From JARRKC01 sp963723965 (lineage in GTDB: Bacteria; Acidobacteriota; UBA6911; RPQK01; JAPXNP01), in the NCBI GenBank assembly GCA_963723965.1, contig CAVRSV010000002.1, positions 124,001 to 188,000 on the forward strand: a stretch of DNA of 64,000 nt, read 5' to 3'. Position 1 is the first letter of the stretch. Each line of letters opens with the position of its first letter. The notes below the pieces were generated by a model. It saw only the letters and a list, made by a program, of their open reading frames with translations. It did no database searches and had not been told where the DNA came from. A program made the translations under genes and the position numbers. Shown in pieces: positions 15,701 through 23,430 of this stretch.

Positions 15701-15880
15701 CAGCAGGAGATAGACGACGGGCAGCCGGTCGGCCCCGACGTGGACCAGAAAGAGGGAGTCAGCGGTGCTGATCCCCAGCGCTACCCCCACTTCGAGCAGG
15801 GCGCCGAGCAAGGCGAAGTGGAAGACCTTGCGGCCCTCCGTCCGATGTATCTTGAAAAGCCTCTGAAGGAATCGCCTCAT
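12734..15880 (-). CDS. MFS/nucleotide-transporter-like protein fused to HEAT repeats and a CNB domain
   Basis: The 1048-residue fusion has about 12 transmembrane helices in residues 15-425. They resemble the ATP/ADP-translocase (NTT)/MFS fold (FHFALLGALLEVGVALGIST, SSIDNNNWNFIMNGVPGNFKGQVRTFSEGISEPL). About 450 residues of alpha-helical HEAT-like repeats follow (for example LVRSLGRHDLVSESTFIEVL, AGIRALGQMRQGRYAHFLVQ, RSIAARTLGKLAFPQFESLL). The last 120 residues form a CNB domain with GNEAGDLFVVLDGRVRLQG and FGEESLLGGRKRREDAL, where a basic stretch replaces the usual Arg-Ala. It is the first gene of the leftward cassette, opposite the porin/adenylate-cyclase operon. Transport by the membrane part is unproven; it may be a membrane receptor gated by cAMP. 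Confidence 0.85.
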   Translation of the reverse strand: MRRFLQRLFKIHRTEGRKVFHFALLGALLEVGVALGISTADSLFLVHVGADRLPVVYLLLPLIMLAFTPFFAFVATRYGIDAQFKITLMSLSGGGLICFLLASAGAGTGNIPFYFVKLYASLWAISLFTLYWNYVDRYFDMLDAKRLFSVFAGGAAFGAALGGGLVSLLARVLPVEHLFLAWSLVAVATFPVVLLINRSWRKIEPEVEPEKSGIVQQTVEVGRIMNRSRYVVLLNLILIATVFLSTVCEYQYLGIFSASAEKEQLAVLFGTLFALTNVFNLFVNFFLFSRAVALFGVRNLALVQPLTYLGTFAFLYWSFGWTAAIFGFFAYQGIQSSIDNNNWNFIMNGVPGNFKGQVRTFSEGISEPLAASLAGLFLFVGAPLLDQRQISTTGLVVSLGLVLIALLLRGDYLSAIMTNLKREWLDFSRTDRELLARLDDGEIRELERLASEGDPDAARAAIRFMTTIDKGRALSALLAFCNRTGNGDKRGLHALLSGIVADADVEVLTMLVRSLGRHDLVSESTFIEVLGAQGLVQSELLSSLLDSRDPWERSAAAVARWNSWNLNDGIRAMTTIGELLSDSGQAQLAGIRALGQMRQGRYAHFLVQFLRDGDAGARHEALCAIRDLVNRESSHLVPEILQIIREGSSAERDVAIDVLDRIRDSGSIRPLLSLDQGLTPFERRKVEKLILEIGLGSVPTIVSILGDPRYSYQARSIAARTLGKLAFPQFESLLPGIIRTELERAYRCLYFHYVLEGRTGKSSGADVLSLFYRDAQQSIVEFVLEILTIGGRLPDFEMLSSSLRSTSQRVRANAIESVEQACSRDVFKLLLPLVARSDLEEAVTVYRRRFQTEPADPTTVVHTALDSSFDLECSAAAQALWEEDSEAAGVQFQTRLLRPRAPLFSETVLSLLERNGEKPSLNSIERIERMSKAHLFRRFGTSELLVFSRHSRLMDYFDGDRVYRRGNEAGDLFVVLDGRVRLQGKETRYPEVGQAFGEESLLGGRKRREDALSEGFEALVIDACGVEEEARRHPRIAIGLLETRLGVR

Positions 15881-16112
15881 TACCCGCCTGTCTCAATTTC
15901 ATCCGTGCCGCTGCGGGTCCGCCGTCGCTCGTGGCCGCCACCAGTCCGCTTCCTTTTCCGCGCCCGGGTCATACATAAAATCGGCAGAACTGACGATAGG
16001 TTTAAGTGGAGCGATCCGGTCCCGGTGTGATGGCAGCCTTGTGCCGGTGACCCATTCCGGCCGATGTCGGCTGGGGCCGAGACGGTCGTCGAATCGCGAC
16101 AATTTAGGAAAG

Positions 16113-16841
16113 ATGATGAGACTTCGAACATTCCTGCTCGCGCTGCTGGTGCTCGCGCTCGCTCTGACCGGGACCGCGGCAGCCGAAGACCCGGACGCGG
16201 ATCCGGCTCTGGGGATCAGTGCAACGGCCGATGTGGTCTCCACTTACTACTGGAGGGGATTCGACCTGACGGATCACGAGCCGGCCTTTCAGCCCGGTGT
16301 CACATTGACCCACAACGCCTCCGGTCTATCCCTGAATTTGTGGGGCTCGATTGCCCTGGACGATCGCTCTACGACGCGCGATCTGGATGAGCTGGACCTG
16401 ACCGTGGGGCTGGACCGGTCGGTGGGAGAGGCACTGGACGTCAGCCTCGGCGCCATCTTCTATTTCTATCCGCAGCTGGCTCCCGAGGAGGATTCGACGG
16501 AGGAGATCTACGCGGGTCTCGGCTTCCCCTCGGCGCCGTTGAGTCCCACGATCACATACTTTCAGGACCTCAATCTGGGAGACGGGGGCTATCTTCTGAT
16601 CGGAGGCAGCCACTCGGTGGGAGCTCTCACGTTGAGCGCCGACAGTGGGTTCAGCTTCAAGCAGTACACCGACAAGACCGGCTTCACCGAGCTGGTCCTG
16701 GGTGCCTCCTACGACTTCGTCCTCGGGTCCAGCGGGGCTTACCTGACCCCGTACGTCCGGTTTGCGGCCGTGGACGACAAGGAGCGCAATCCGGACAACA
16801 CCGAGTTCTGGTTCGGCCTGTCCCTGGGATGGGACCGATAG
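16113..16841 (+). CDS. Outer-membrane porin-like protein (TorF/Gcw_chp type)
   Basis: The 242-residue protein has a cleavable signal peptide (MMRLRTFLLALLVLALALTGTAAA). The mature part consists of alternating amphipathic strands with the family signature ISATADVVSTYYWRGFDLTDHEPAFQPGVTL near the N terminus and a C-terminal strand ending FGLSLGWDR. This matches the TIGR02001/TorF putative porin family, small beta-barrels in the outer membrane. AGGA precedes two consecutive ATGs; the second (16116) has the better 6-nt spacing. It is followed 19 bp later by the adenylate cyclase gene, so it is likely the first gene of that operon. Substrate is unknown. Confidence 0.8.
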   Translation: MMRLRTFLLALLVLALALTGTAAAEDPDADPALGISATADVVSTYYWRGFDLTDHEPAFQPGVTLTHNASGLSLNLWGSIALDDRSTTRDLDELDLTVGLDRSVGEALDVSLGAIFYFYPQLAPEEDSTEEIYAGLGFPSAPLSPTITYFQDLNLGDGGYLLIGGSHSVGALTLSADSGFSFKQYTDKTGFTELVLGASYDFVLGSSGAYLTPYVRFAAVDDKERNPDNTEFWFGLSLGWDR

Positions 16842-16860
16842 AAGGGGAGCGGCGGAAGGG

Positions 16861-18357
16861 ATGTCCTATCGATCGAAGCTTCTGCTCTCGCTGACCGCCC
16901 TGGTGTCTCTGAGCAGCATCGTCGCCGGCGCGATCCTCTATTACCACGCCCGTGAGGCACTCTTCCAGGCCCTGCAGAGCAAAGTTCTCTCCATCGCTTC
17001 GACGGCGGCGTCCTCGATCGATGGAGATCTGCACCAGAAGATCCGCACGCGGGAAGACGAGGATTCCCCGGCCTACGCGGAACTGGTGGCGGAACTGCGG
17101 CGAGCCCGGGATGCCAATCGGCGCCCCGACGTGGAAGTCGCCTACATGTACACTTTCCTGTACAACCCGGAGAAGCCGGGCGAGATCCTGTTCGGCGTCG
17201 ACGCGGAAGAGGACCCCTCCGAGAAGTCGCACGTGGGCGATGTCTACGAGGGCCGGCCCGGGACTCCGCTGATCATCACCGAAGATCAGGTGGATGGGGA
17301 TTTCTCCGTCGATCGCTGGGGGACCTGGCTGAGTGCCAACGCTCCCATCAAGAATCGGGCCGGAGTGGTCGTCGCAGCTTTGGGAGTCGATGTCCGGGCC
17401 GAGGACGTCCTGAACCGGCTGGCCGCTATCCGGTGGAGCCTGCTGACGGCCGTCGGTGCGTCGATCACCCTGGCGGTACTGCTCTCTATTGCGCTGGCCA
17501 AGCGGGTGAGCCGCCCGCTGTTCGCCGTGCGCAACACCGTCGAGCGGATCGGCCGAGGGGATTTCGAGGCCCGCGTTCACCTGAAGACCCGTGATGAATT
17601 CGGTCAGGTGGCCCAGGCGATCAACCAGATGGCCATCGGTCTGAAGGAACGGGAGGAACTCAAGGGAGCCTTCGCCCGCTATGTCTCCAAAGACGTCATG
17701 GAGGAGATTCTTCTGTCTGGAGGGGAGCTTAGCTTACAGGGGGTCAGAAAGAAGGTGACCATCCTCTTCTCCGATATCCGGAATTTCACGACCTTCGCCG
17801 AGGGGCACTCTCCGGAAGAAGTGGTGGGGTTCCTCAATGAGTACTTCGAATCGATGATCGACGTGATCTTCCGCAACAAGGGGACGCTGGACAAGTTCCT
17901 CGGGGACGGTCTGATGGTTCTGTTCGGTGCGCCATTGGAGGATGCCGAGCAGGAAGTCAATGCAGTGAGGGCCGCCGTTGAAATGCAGCAGGAACTGCGC
18001 CGCCTCTCCCGCAAGTGGCTCAACGACCTCAATGCCGAGATCCGGGTCGGGATCGGAGTTCACACGGGCCAGGCCATCGTCGGCAACGTCGGCTCCGACA
18101 AGCGGATGGAGTACACGGCCATTGGCGATACGGTCAACGTCGCCTCGCGCCTGGAGACATCGACCAAGGTTGTCGGCGTCCCCATCCTGGTCAGCGAGAC
18201 GACGCACGCGGCGGCCCGGACAGAATTCCCCTTCGAGGATCGAGGTGCGATCTCGGTCAAGGGCCGCACTGCACCGATCGCTGTTTTCAGTGTCGCCGCG
18301 GAGGTCTATGACGGCGCGGAATCCGCGGCATCGTCAAAAGATGCCGCCAGTGCCTGA
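16861..18357 (+). CDS. Membrane adenylate cyclase, class III, with HAMP domain
   Basis: The 498-residue protein converts ATP to cAMP. It has an N-terminal helix (about 6-27), an extracytoplasmic sensor (30-190), a second helix (about 193-213), a HAMP linker (214-268, RVSRPLFAVRNTVERIGRGDFEARV) and a class III cyclase domain (297-475). Metal-binding Asp305 (LFSDIRNFT) and Asp349 (LGDGLMVLFG) are present, as are the adenine-selecting Lys345 and Asp423 (YTAIGDTVN) and transition-state Asn426 and Arg430 (NVASRLE). All catalytic residues are intact and the Lys/Asp pair favours ATP over GTP. The start at 16861 gives a clean membrane anchor. It is co-directional with the porin and the selenoprotein, and divergent from a cassette with two CNB-domain proteins that could read the signal. 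Confidence 0.92.
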   Translation: MSYRSKLLLSLTALVSLSSIVAGAILYYHAREALFQALQSKVLSIASTAASSIDGDLHQKIRTREDEDSPAYAELVAELRRARDANRRPDVEVAYMYTFLYNPEKPGEILFGVDAEEDPSEKSHVGDVYEGRPGTPLIITEDQVDGDFSVDRWGTWLSANAPIKNRAGVVVAALGVDVRAEDVLNRLAAIRWSLLTAVGASITLAVLLSIALAKRVSRPLFAVRNTVERIGRGDFEARVHLKTRDEFGQVAQAINQMAIGLKEREELKGAFARYVSKDVMEEILLSGGELSLQGVRKKVTILFSDIRNFTTFAEGHSPEEVVGFLNEYFESMIDVIFRNKGTLDKFLGDGLMVLFGAPLEDAEQEVNAVRAAVEMQQELRRLSRKWLNDLNAEIRVGIGVHTGQAIVGNVGSDKRMEYTAIGDTVNVASRLETSTKVVGVPILVSETTHAAARTEFPFEDRGAISVKGRTAPIAVFSVAAEVYDGAESAASSKDAASA

Positions 18358-18423
18358 GCCGACCGGCGAGGCTCCTCAAATCTCTTGCTTGGCGCTCGGT
18401 TTCAATGAGATTAGGATAGATTC

Positions 18424-18639
18424 ATGGCTAGTCCAGTAATCATCTTTGGTAAGTTTGGCTGACCCTACACTACGGCCGCCCGTGAGGAATTCGGCCAGCG
18501 CAACATCCCCGTACAGTACGTCGATGTCCAGAGCGATCCCGCTGCCCTGAAACGCATGCTGGAGCTCAATGGAGGCATCCGCGAGGTTCCGACCATCGTG
18601 GTGGACCACGAGGTGAAGATCGGCCGGGGAGGCACCTGA
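18424..18639 (+). CDS. UXX-star selenoprotein, glutaredoxin-like, with in-frame UGA (Sec)
   Basis: A 71-residue frame begins ATG (18424) after AGGATAG and contains an in-frame TGA at 18460-18462. Read through, it gives MASPVIIFGKFG-U-PYTTAAREEFG, then NIPVQYVDVQSDPAALKRML, ELNGGIREVPTIVVD and KIGRGGT. This is a thioredoxin-fold, glutaredoxin-like protein with U-P-Y-T in place of the C-P-Y-C/T active site and the conserved cis-Pro segment EVPTIVV. Such proteins are known as the UXX-star (seleno)protein family. A SECIS-like hairpin follows the UGA at the correct distance. A redox or thiol role is likely; the partner is unknown. Conventional gene calling would split or miss it. It follows the cyclase gene by 66 bp. 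Confidence 0.85.
18474..18496 (+). promoter_or_regulatory. Bacterial SECIS-like hairpin for selenocysteine insertion
   Basis: Starting 11 nt after the UGA, GGCCG (18474-18478) pairs with CGGCC (18492-18496). Inside, CC (18480-18481) and GG (18486-18487) close a GUGA loop whose first base is G. Position and the apical G fit the bacterial SECIS bound by SelB. Confidence 0.65.
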
Positions 18640-18653
18640 GGGGTTTAGACGAA

Positions 18654-18672
18654 AGCCGCCCGGGAGGCGGCT
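18654..18672 (+). terminator. Possible terminator hairpin after the selenoprotein gene
   Basis: AGCCGCC and GGCGGCT form a 7-bp GC-rich stem with a 5-nt loop, 14 bp after the stop codon. No T-run follows. Confidence 0.35.
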
Positions 18673-18723
18673 CCGGAAGTTGAGCGACGGGGTTCTTCGC
18701 TGGAAAGCGCCGCGTACAAAGGG

Positions 18724-19152
18724 TCAGCGCGGAGGTTCCGGGAGCGGGGGAGGTGCGCCCGCGGCCGGAGGCCGGCCCTGATCCAGTTGCAGATAGACCC
18801 AGATTCCATAGATCCCGACACCCGTGCCGAGGGGAATGTGCGGCAAGTTCAGGATCGAGGCGACCAGCGCCACCAGCGGGCCCCAGGGACGCCGCTTGAG
18901 TAGACCGTAGGCGGCGATGAAGTTGGGGATCGTGGTCACGGCGACGAGGGTGGCGAAAAAGAGTCCGATCACGACCGGGATGAGCGCGACGATCCCCGGC
19001 ACGGTTGGATCCTGAGCTCTGGCAAAACCGATGGCCACGCTGCCTATCGAGAAGACCACCAGCAGCACCACGATCCCGATCAGGCCGAGGACACCGAGTC
19101 CGATCAGGAGGGCTGCGAGAACGTCGAGATGTGTCTCGAGTTTTCGGTTCAT
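18724..19152 (-). CDS. Small polytopic membrane protein, unknown function
   Basis: The 142-residue protein has about four hydrophobic helices: residues 10-40 (LAALLIGLGVLGLIGIVVLLVV), 52-75 (GIVALIPVVIGLFFATLVAV), a segment near 78-100 and one near 103-122. A Pro-rich cytoplasmic tail (PPAAGAPPPLPEPPR) follows. The pattern resembles small uncharacterised membrane proteins with a GLLKRRPWGPLVALVASILNL motif, where the protein family is defined only by topology. It lies 74 bp downstream of the GH3 gene on the same strand. I cannot assign a role. Confidence 0.7.
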   Translation of the reverse strand: MNRKLETHLDVLAALLIGLGVLGLIGIVVLLVVFSIGSVAIGFARAQDPTVPGIVALIPVVIGLFFATLVAVTTIPNFIAAYGLLKRRPWGPLVALVASILNLPHIPLGTGVGIYGIWVYLQLDQGRPPAAGAPPPLPEPPR

Positions 19153-19226
19153 GTCGTGGATACGAGACGGGCCGCCCGCTTATTCACCGGCGGCCCGCCG
19201 CGTTTTGACAGTGCCCGGTCGTGTGA

Positions 19227-21410
19227 CTACTGGACCGTGAAGACGCCGGAGACCGGGGCCGGCGCACCGAGTGCCAGCGCCCGAGGACCCGGGGAGGATC
19301 CGCCGACGGTCACGCGGAAGTCGCCCGGCTCCAGGACGCGATTGCCATCATTGTCGACCAGCTTCATGGCCTCGGCCGTCAACTCGAAGCGAACCGTCCG
19401 GCTCTGCCCGGGCCAAAGATAGACGCGCTGGAATCCCTTGAGGTCGTACATGGGAACCCGCACGGAAGCCTCCAGGTCGCTGAGATAGCACTGGACGACT
19501 TCGTCGGCGGCACGCCTGCCGGTATTGGTGACCGTCACCTCCACCGTGACCGGTTTCCCGGCTGCGACCTGCGTCTGCTCCAGGACCAGGTTCTCGTACT
19601 TGAAGTTGGTGTAGCTCAGCCCGAAGCCGAACGGAAACAACGGCTCTTCTTTCATGTATTTGTAGGTTCGGCCCACCATCGAGTAGTCGTCGTAGGGGGG
19701 CAGCTGATCGACCGACTTGGGGAAGGTGATCGGGAGCCGTCCCGATGGCACGGTGTCGCCGAACAGGACGTTGGCGACGGCCCGGCCTCCCTCTTCGCCC
19801 GGGTACCAGATATACAGGATGGCATTCGCGATTTCGGCGATTTCAGGAATGGCCACAGGACTGCCGCCGGTCAGGACGACGATGAGCGGAGCGTCGCCTC
19901 CCTGGCGCAGCTTCTTCAGGTACTCCACCTGGTTTTTGGGGAGACCGATGTCGAAGCGATCGCTCTTGGTGGGCGAGGCCGGTGATTCACCCTCTTCGCC
20001 CTCGAGAAGACCCGTCAGACCCATGACCACCACCACGGCATCCGACCCGGAGGCGGCGCCGGCGCTGTAGTCGACGGGGTTGATGTTCTCGCGGTCCAGG
20101 AGGAACGCATGGGCATACTGCAGTGTGGTGCCGGGATCGACCTTTTCCGCAATCCCTTCCAGAATGGTATGCAGATTCCCCGAGACGCCGTAGTAGTTGC
20201 CGAGCAGGACATCGGCATTGGCGGCATTGGGCCCGATGACCTGAAGGTTTCCGATGTCCTTGCGCAGAGGCAGCACGCCGTCGTTCTTCAGCATGACGAT
20301 GGCTTCCTCGGCAGCCTGGCGCGCCAGTTCACGATGTTCGGGAGAGTTGATGACCTCGGGGCCGATTTCGGCGTAGGGAACAGCCTCCTGAGGGTCGAAC
20401 AGCCCGAGCCGGAAGCGTGTCTTCATCAGGGTGACGAGAGCCTCATCGATCTGCGCTTCCGTGATCAGACCCTGCTCCACCGCCCCCTTGAGATAGGGGG
20501 AGACGCTGCCGCAATTGACGTCGACGCCGGCCTTGAAGGCCGCCGCCGCTGCCTCCTCCGGGGTCTTGACGTATTGGTGGCCTTCGTAGAAGTCGACCAG
20601 GGCCCAGCAGTCCGAAGTGACATGTCCCTGGAACTTCCATTCCTTGCGCAGGATGTCCTGGAGCAACAGATTGCTGGCACAGGCGGGGACATCGTAGACC
20701 CGGTTGTAGGCGCACATGACGATTTCGACTTTGCCTTCCTCGACGACGGTCTGGAAGGCGGGGAGATAGGTCTCGCGGAAGTCCTTCTGGGGCGGAGCGG
20801 CGTCGAATTCATGCCGCAATCCCTCCGGACCGCTGTGCACGGCGTAGTGCTTGGCGCACGCGGCCGTCTTCAGGTAGCGAGGATCGTTCCCCTGCATACC
20901 ATGGACGAAAGCGACGCCCATGCGCCCCGTCAGGAAGGGGTCTTCACCGTAGGTCTCCTGACCGCGGCCCCAACGGGCATCCCGAAAGATGTTGACGTTG
21001 GGTGACCAGAAGGTCAGTCCGGCATACTGGCCTCGGTTTCCGATCCGCTGGGAAGCGTTGTACTTGGCACGGGCCTCGTCGGAGATGGCCGAGGCTACCT
21101 TGTAGACCAGATCGTCATCCCAGGTGGCGCCGAGCGCAATGGCCTGGGGAAAGACCGTGGCGCGGCCGTTCCTGGCGACACCGTGGAGAGCCTCGTTCCA
21201 CCAGTTGTAGGACGGAATGTCCAGCCGGTCGATGGCGGCGGCCCGGTAGTTGAGCTGCCCGATCTTCTCATCGAGCGTCAGTCTACCAACCAGATCCTGG
21301 GCCCGCTGGTCCACGGACAGATCCGGATTGAGGTAAGCCGGCTTTTCCTGCGCCATGAGCAGGGGTACTTGACTGATACACAGGAGCAAGCCCAAACAGA
21401 GTCGCTTCAT
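19227..21410 (-). CDS. Secreted GH3 glycosidase (beta-glucosidase/beta-xylosidase type)
   Basis: The 727-residue enzyme has a signal peptide (MKRLCLGLLLCISQVPLLMA). The GH3 N-terminal barrel includes YNWWNEALHGVAR, FPQAIALGATWD and TFWSPNVNIFRDARWGRGQETYGEDP. The catalytic nucleophile is Asp267 in QGHVTSDCWAL. A C-terminal alpha/beta sandwich (EEAIVMLKNDGVLPL, VVLTGGSPVAI) and a fibronectin-III-like domain (TVEVTVTNTGRRAADEVVQCYL) follow. NWWNEALHG and SDCWA are characteristic of the beta-xylosidase/beta-glucosidase branch acting on plant-type oligosaccharides. Exact specificity cannot be called. It is predicted to be periplasmic or exported and is co-directional with the asparaginase gene upstream. 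Confidence 0.92.
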   Translation of the reverse strand: MKRLCLGLLLCISQVPLLMAQEKPAYLNPDLSVDQRAQDLVGRLTLDEKIGQLNYRAAAIDRLDIPSYNWWNEALHGVARNGRATVFPQAIALGATWDDDLVYKVASAISDEARAKYNASQRIGNRGQYAGLTFWSPNVNIFRDARWGRGQETYGEDPFLTGRMGVAFVHGMQGNDPRYLKTAACAKHYAVHSGPEGLRHEFDAAPPQKDFRETYLPAFQTVVEEGKVEIVMCAYNRVYDVPACASNLLLQDILRKEWKFQGHVTSDCWALVDFYEGHQYVKTPEEAAAAAFKAGVDVNCGSVSPYLKGAVEQGLITEAQIDEALVTLMKTRFRLGLFDPQEAVPYAEIGPEVINSPEHRELARQAAEEAIVMLKNDGVLPLRKDIGNLQVIGPNAANADVLLGNYYGVSGNLHTILEGIAEKVDPGTTLQYAHAFLLDRENINPVDYSAGAASGSDAVVVVMGLTGLLEGEEGESPASPTKSDRFDIGLPKNQVEYLKKLRQGGDAPLIVVLTGGSPVAIPEIAEIANAILYIWYPGEEGGRAVANVLFGDTVPSGRLPITFPKSVDQLPPYDDYSMVGRTYKYMKEEPLFPFGFGLSYTNFKYENLVLEQTQVAAGKPVTVEVTVTNTGRRAADEVVQCYLSDLEASVRVPMYDLKGFQRVYLWPGQSRTVRFELTAEAMKLVDNDGNRVLEPGDFRVTVGGSSPGPRALALGAPAPVSGVFTVQ

Positions 21411-21610
21411 GGTGTTCTCCCTTCCGGTTGATGCAAAGGGGAATCCTAAACCGGGACGGGAAGCCGGTCAATGGGCAGCATGACGGGACGGCCCGGGACT
21501 TCGGGGACGGCTGGGGCACGTCCGCCTTCCAGCCGGACGAGACGCCTCTCAGGCCCGACGGGCCCAATCCGCTCCGGGCCGTTGCATTGCTCCGGGTCGC
21601 CCCGCTCGCT

Positions 21611-22105
21611 TCAGGCTTCGGGGATCCGCTCGAAGATTCCCGTGGTCCGGTTCTTTCTCGCCCGGTACCAGGGGAAGACCTGTCCGTTCATCACGATGTA
21701 GACGCCGGGGGGCAGGATCTGCACGGCCGTCATGGCACCGCCGATATTGAACAGGCCGTCGGAGCTGCCAAAAGCGAAAGGGATCATGGCGCCCGTCAGG
21801 ACGATGGTCTTTCCCTGGAGCTCGGATGCCAACAGGCGGGCGGTCTCGACCATGGTGTCCGTACCGTGAGTGATGATGATGCGATCCTCCGGTACCCCGG
21901 CGCAGTACTCGAGGATGGACCGACGGTCGCGCTCGCTCATGTCGAGGCTGTCGATGAGCATTACCGTCTCGACTTCGGCATCGACCCGGCAGCGACCGAG
22001 TTTCAGAATCTCCGCGAGGTGGGTTTCCTTGAAGAACAGACGTCCCCGCAGTTCATCGTATTCCTTGTCGAAGGTACCGCCAGTGGCCAGAATCCGGACT
22101 TCCAA
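21611..22105 (-). CDS. Short-form asparaginase-domain protein
   Basis: The protein of about 164 residues covers only the N-terminal catalytic domain of type I/II L-asparaginases, against about 330 in the full enzyme. It carries both active-site threonine motifs: ILATGGTFDK at the start and ITHGTDTMVETARLL in the middle, followed by GKTIVLTGAMIP. Short stand-alone forms like this exist in many bacteria; hydrolysis of asparagine to aspartate is plausible but unproven for them. I chose the TTG at 22105 because GGGAGG lies 6 nt upstream; the TTG at 22111 abuts the site. It follows the saccharopine-dehydrogenase-like gene by 51 bp, suggesting an amino-acid catabolic pair. Confidence 0.85.
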   Translation of the reverse strand: MEVRILATGGTFDKEYDELRGRLFFKETHLAEILKLGRCRVDAEVETVMLIDSLDMSERDRRSILEYCAGVPEDRIIITHGTDTMVETARLLASELQGKTIVLTGAMIPFAFGSSDGLFNIGGAMTAVQILPPGVYIVMNGQVFPWYRARKNRTTGIFERIPEA

Positions 22106-22156
22106 GGTCAACCTCCCAGACTATTTCACCAAGATAGGGAGGAGCGGCCGCGCAGG

Positions 22157-23305
22157 TCAAGAGGCAATCGATCCGGCGATCTCATGCAGGTATTTGACAC
22201 CCCTGTCGGCCTGGTAGGCGAGGAGCGCCTCGAACAGCTTCGGGTCCTCCCCCAGCCGTTCGGGAGGATGCACGCCGGGACGGCGAAACTCGCCCTCGAG
22301 GAGGAGGCCGACGGCGGCGGTACAGGCGAAGCCGGTGGTGCGTGCCATCGAACTGTATCCCGTTGAGGGATCGCGACGATCCTCCAGTCTCCAGACATGG
22401 ACCACGGAGTCTCCGTTCGGCTCGCATCCCTCTACGGTGACGCGCATGACCGTGAACTCAGGGTCGTCCTCTTCGAGCCGCCAGTGCTCAAAGAGCAGCT
22501 GCGACGTGAGATCGCGGGGACGGACCCGCGCGTCTCCCAGTTCGAGGGGGCTGTCGTCGAAGAATCCGCACGCCCTCAGGATGCGGACCTGATCGGCGTG
22601 GCCCGGATATCTCAGAGTCTTCTCGCACAGATTTGGGACGTCGACGTAGCTGCGCAGGAGGCTGCGCAGGCCGTCGGTGTTGAACGCTTCGAGAGTCCCG
22701 ATCCCCGGAAAATCGACGAGCTCGACCTCGGAAAGGGCCGGCAACACCACCTCCGCCCCGTTTCGCCGCAGCCGGGCCGGGCGCGTATACTCCTCCAACA
22801 CGTCGGCCGGAGAGAAGGGGGCCTTGTACTCGAAGGGCCAGGTACGCTCGACGGGAAGGCCGCCGACCAGACATTCGAAACGATCGACGCTGGAGAGCGA
22901 CCCGACGTGGTGCCCCAGCAAGACGTTGCTCATCCCCGGCGCGAGGCCCATGTCCACGATCACGGTAACTCCCCGATCCCGGGCCAGAGCGTCGAGCTCG
23001 AAGGGATCCTCCGGGAAGAAGGCGATGTCGATGACGGACTTGCCGGCCTCGATCAGGGTCTTCAGGGTGTTCCGTCCCAGATGCCCTGGGAGGGCGTCGA
23101 CGACCAGGTCGTGCGGCTGAACCGCGCGGGAGAGCTCGTCCCTGTCCGCCAGGTCCAGGGCGGCCGTGCGCACCTTGCCGCAAGGAAACGCGCGCTCCAG
23201 CGCCCCGGCGCGGCAGTCGAGTGAGGTGACGTCGTACCGGTCGGCCAGATCCTGTGCAATGACCCTTCCGACGCGCCCGGCTCCCAAAACGGCGATTCTC
23301 TTCAT
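22157..23305 (-). CDS. Saccharopine dehydrogenase/lysine 6-dehydrogenase-like enzyme
   Basis: The 382-residue enzyme opens with MKRIAVLGAGRVGRVIAQDLA, an NAD(P)-binding Rossmann motif. It continues DLVVDALPGHLGRNTLKTLIEAGKSVIDIAFFPEDPFELDALARDRGV and DMGLAPGMSNVLLGHHVG, all typical of the saccharopine-dehydrogenase family and its lysine 6-dehydrogenase relatives. The C-terminal half (LRYPGHADQVRILRACGFFDD, TTGFACTAAVGLLLEGEF) matches the same family. It is probably an oxidoreductase of lysine or a related amino acid. The start at ATG 23305 is preferred over a start 19 codons upstream because GGTGGAGGAC precedes it. It probably forms an operon with the asparaginase gene. Confidence 0.85.
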   Translation of the reverse strand: MKRIAVLGAGRVGRVIAQDLADRYDVTSLDCRAGALERAFPCGKVRTAALDLADRDELSRAVQPHDLVVDALPGHLGRNTLKTLIEAGKSVIDIAFFPEDPFELDALARDRGVTVIVDMGLAPGMSNVLLGHHVGSLSSVDRFECLVGGLPVERTWPFEYKAPFSPADVLEEYTRPARLRRNGAEVVLPALSEVELVDFPGIGTLEAFNTDGLRSLLRSYVDVPNLCEKTLRYPGHADQVRILRACGFFDDSPLELGDARVRPRDLTSQLLFEHWRLEEDDPEFTVMRVTVEGCEPNGDSVVHVWRLEDRRDPSTGYSSMARTTGFACTAAVGLLLEGEFRRPGVHPPERLGEDPKLFEALLAYQADRGVKYLHEIAGSIAS

Positions 23306-23430
23306 GTCCTCCACCCTCTTTCCCGGTCCGGCTATTGAACCGGCTGGAGAGGCCTGCGTCAAGCAGCGGCCCGGTCTGTTGTCATTTGGGAGGCAAAAGT
23401 CATACAGTGGGACTTAACAGGAGGCTTTCC

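Noticed and set aside
14327..16030. 567-codon plus-strand frame opposite the transporter-HEAT-CNB gene
   Set aside because: Gln/Glu/Gly-rich shadow with no domain, on the antisense strand of a clear gene.
18424..18462. Treating the TGA as a nonsense mutation in a Cys-type glutaredoxin
   Set aside because: The TGA falls exactly at the active-site position, the fold continues in frame, and a hairpin follows at SECIS distance, so recoding is the simpler reading.
18376..18609. 77-codon minus-strand frame at the selenoprotein position
   Set aside because: It lies antisense to the glutaredoxin-like frame, which has a ribosome site, fold motifs and a SECIS-like element on the plus strand.
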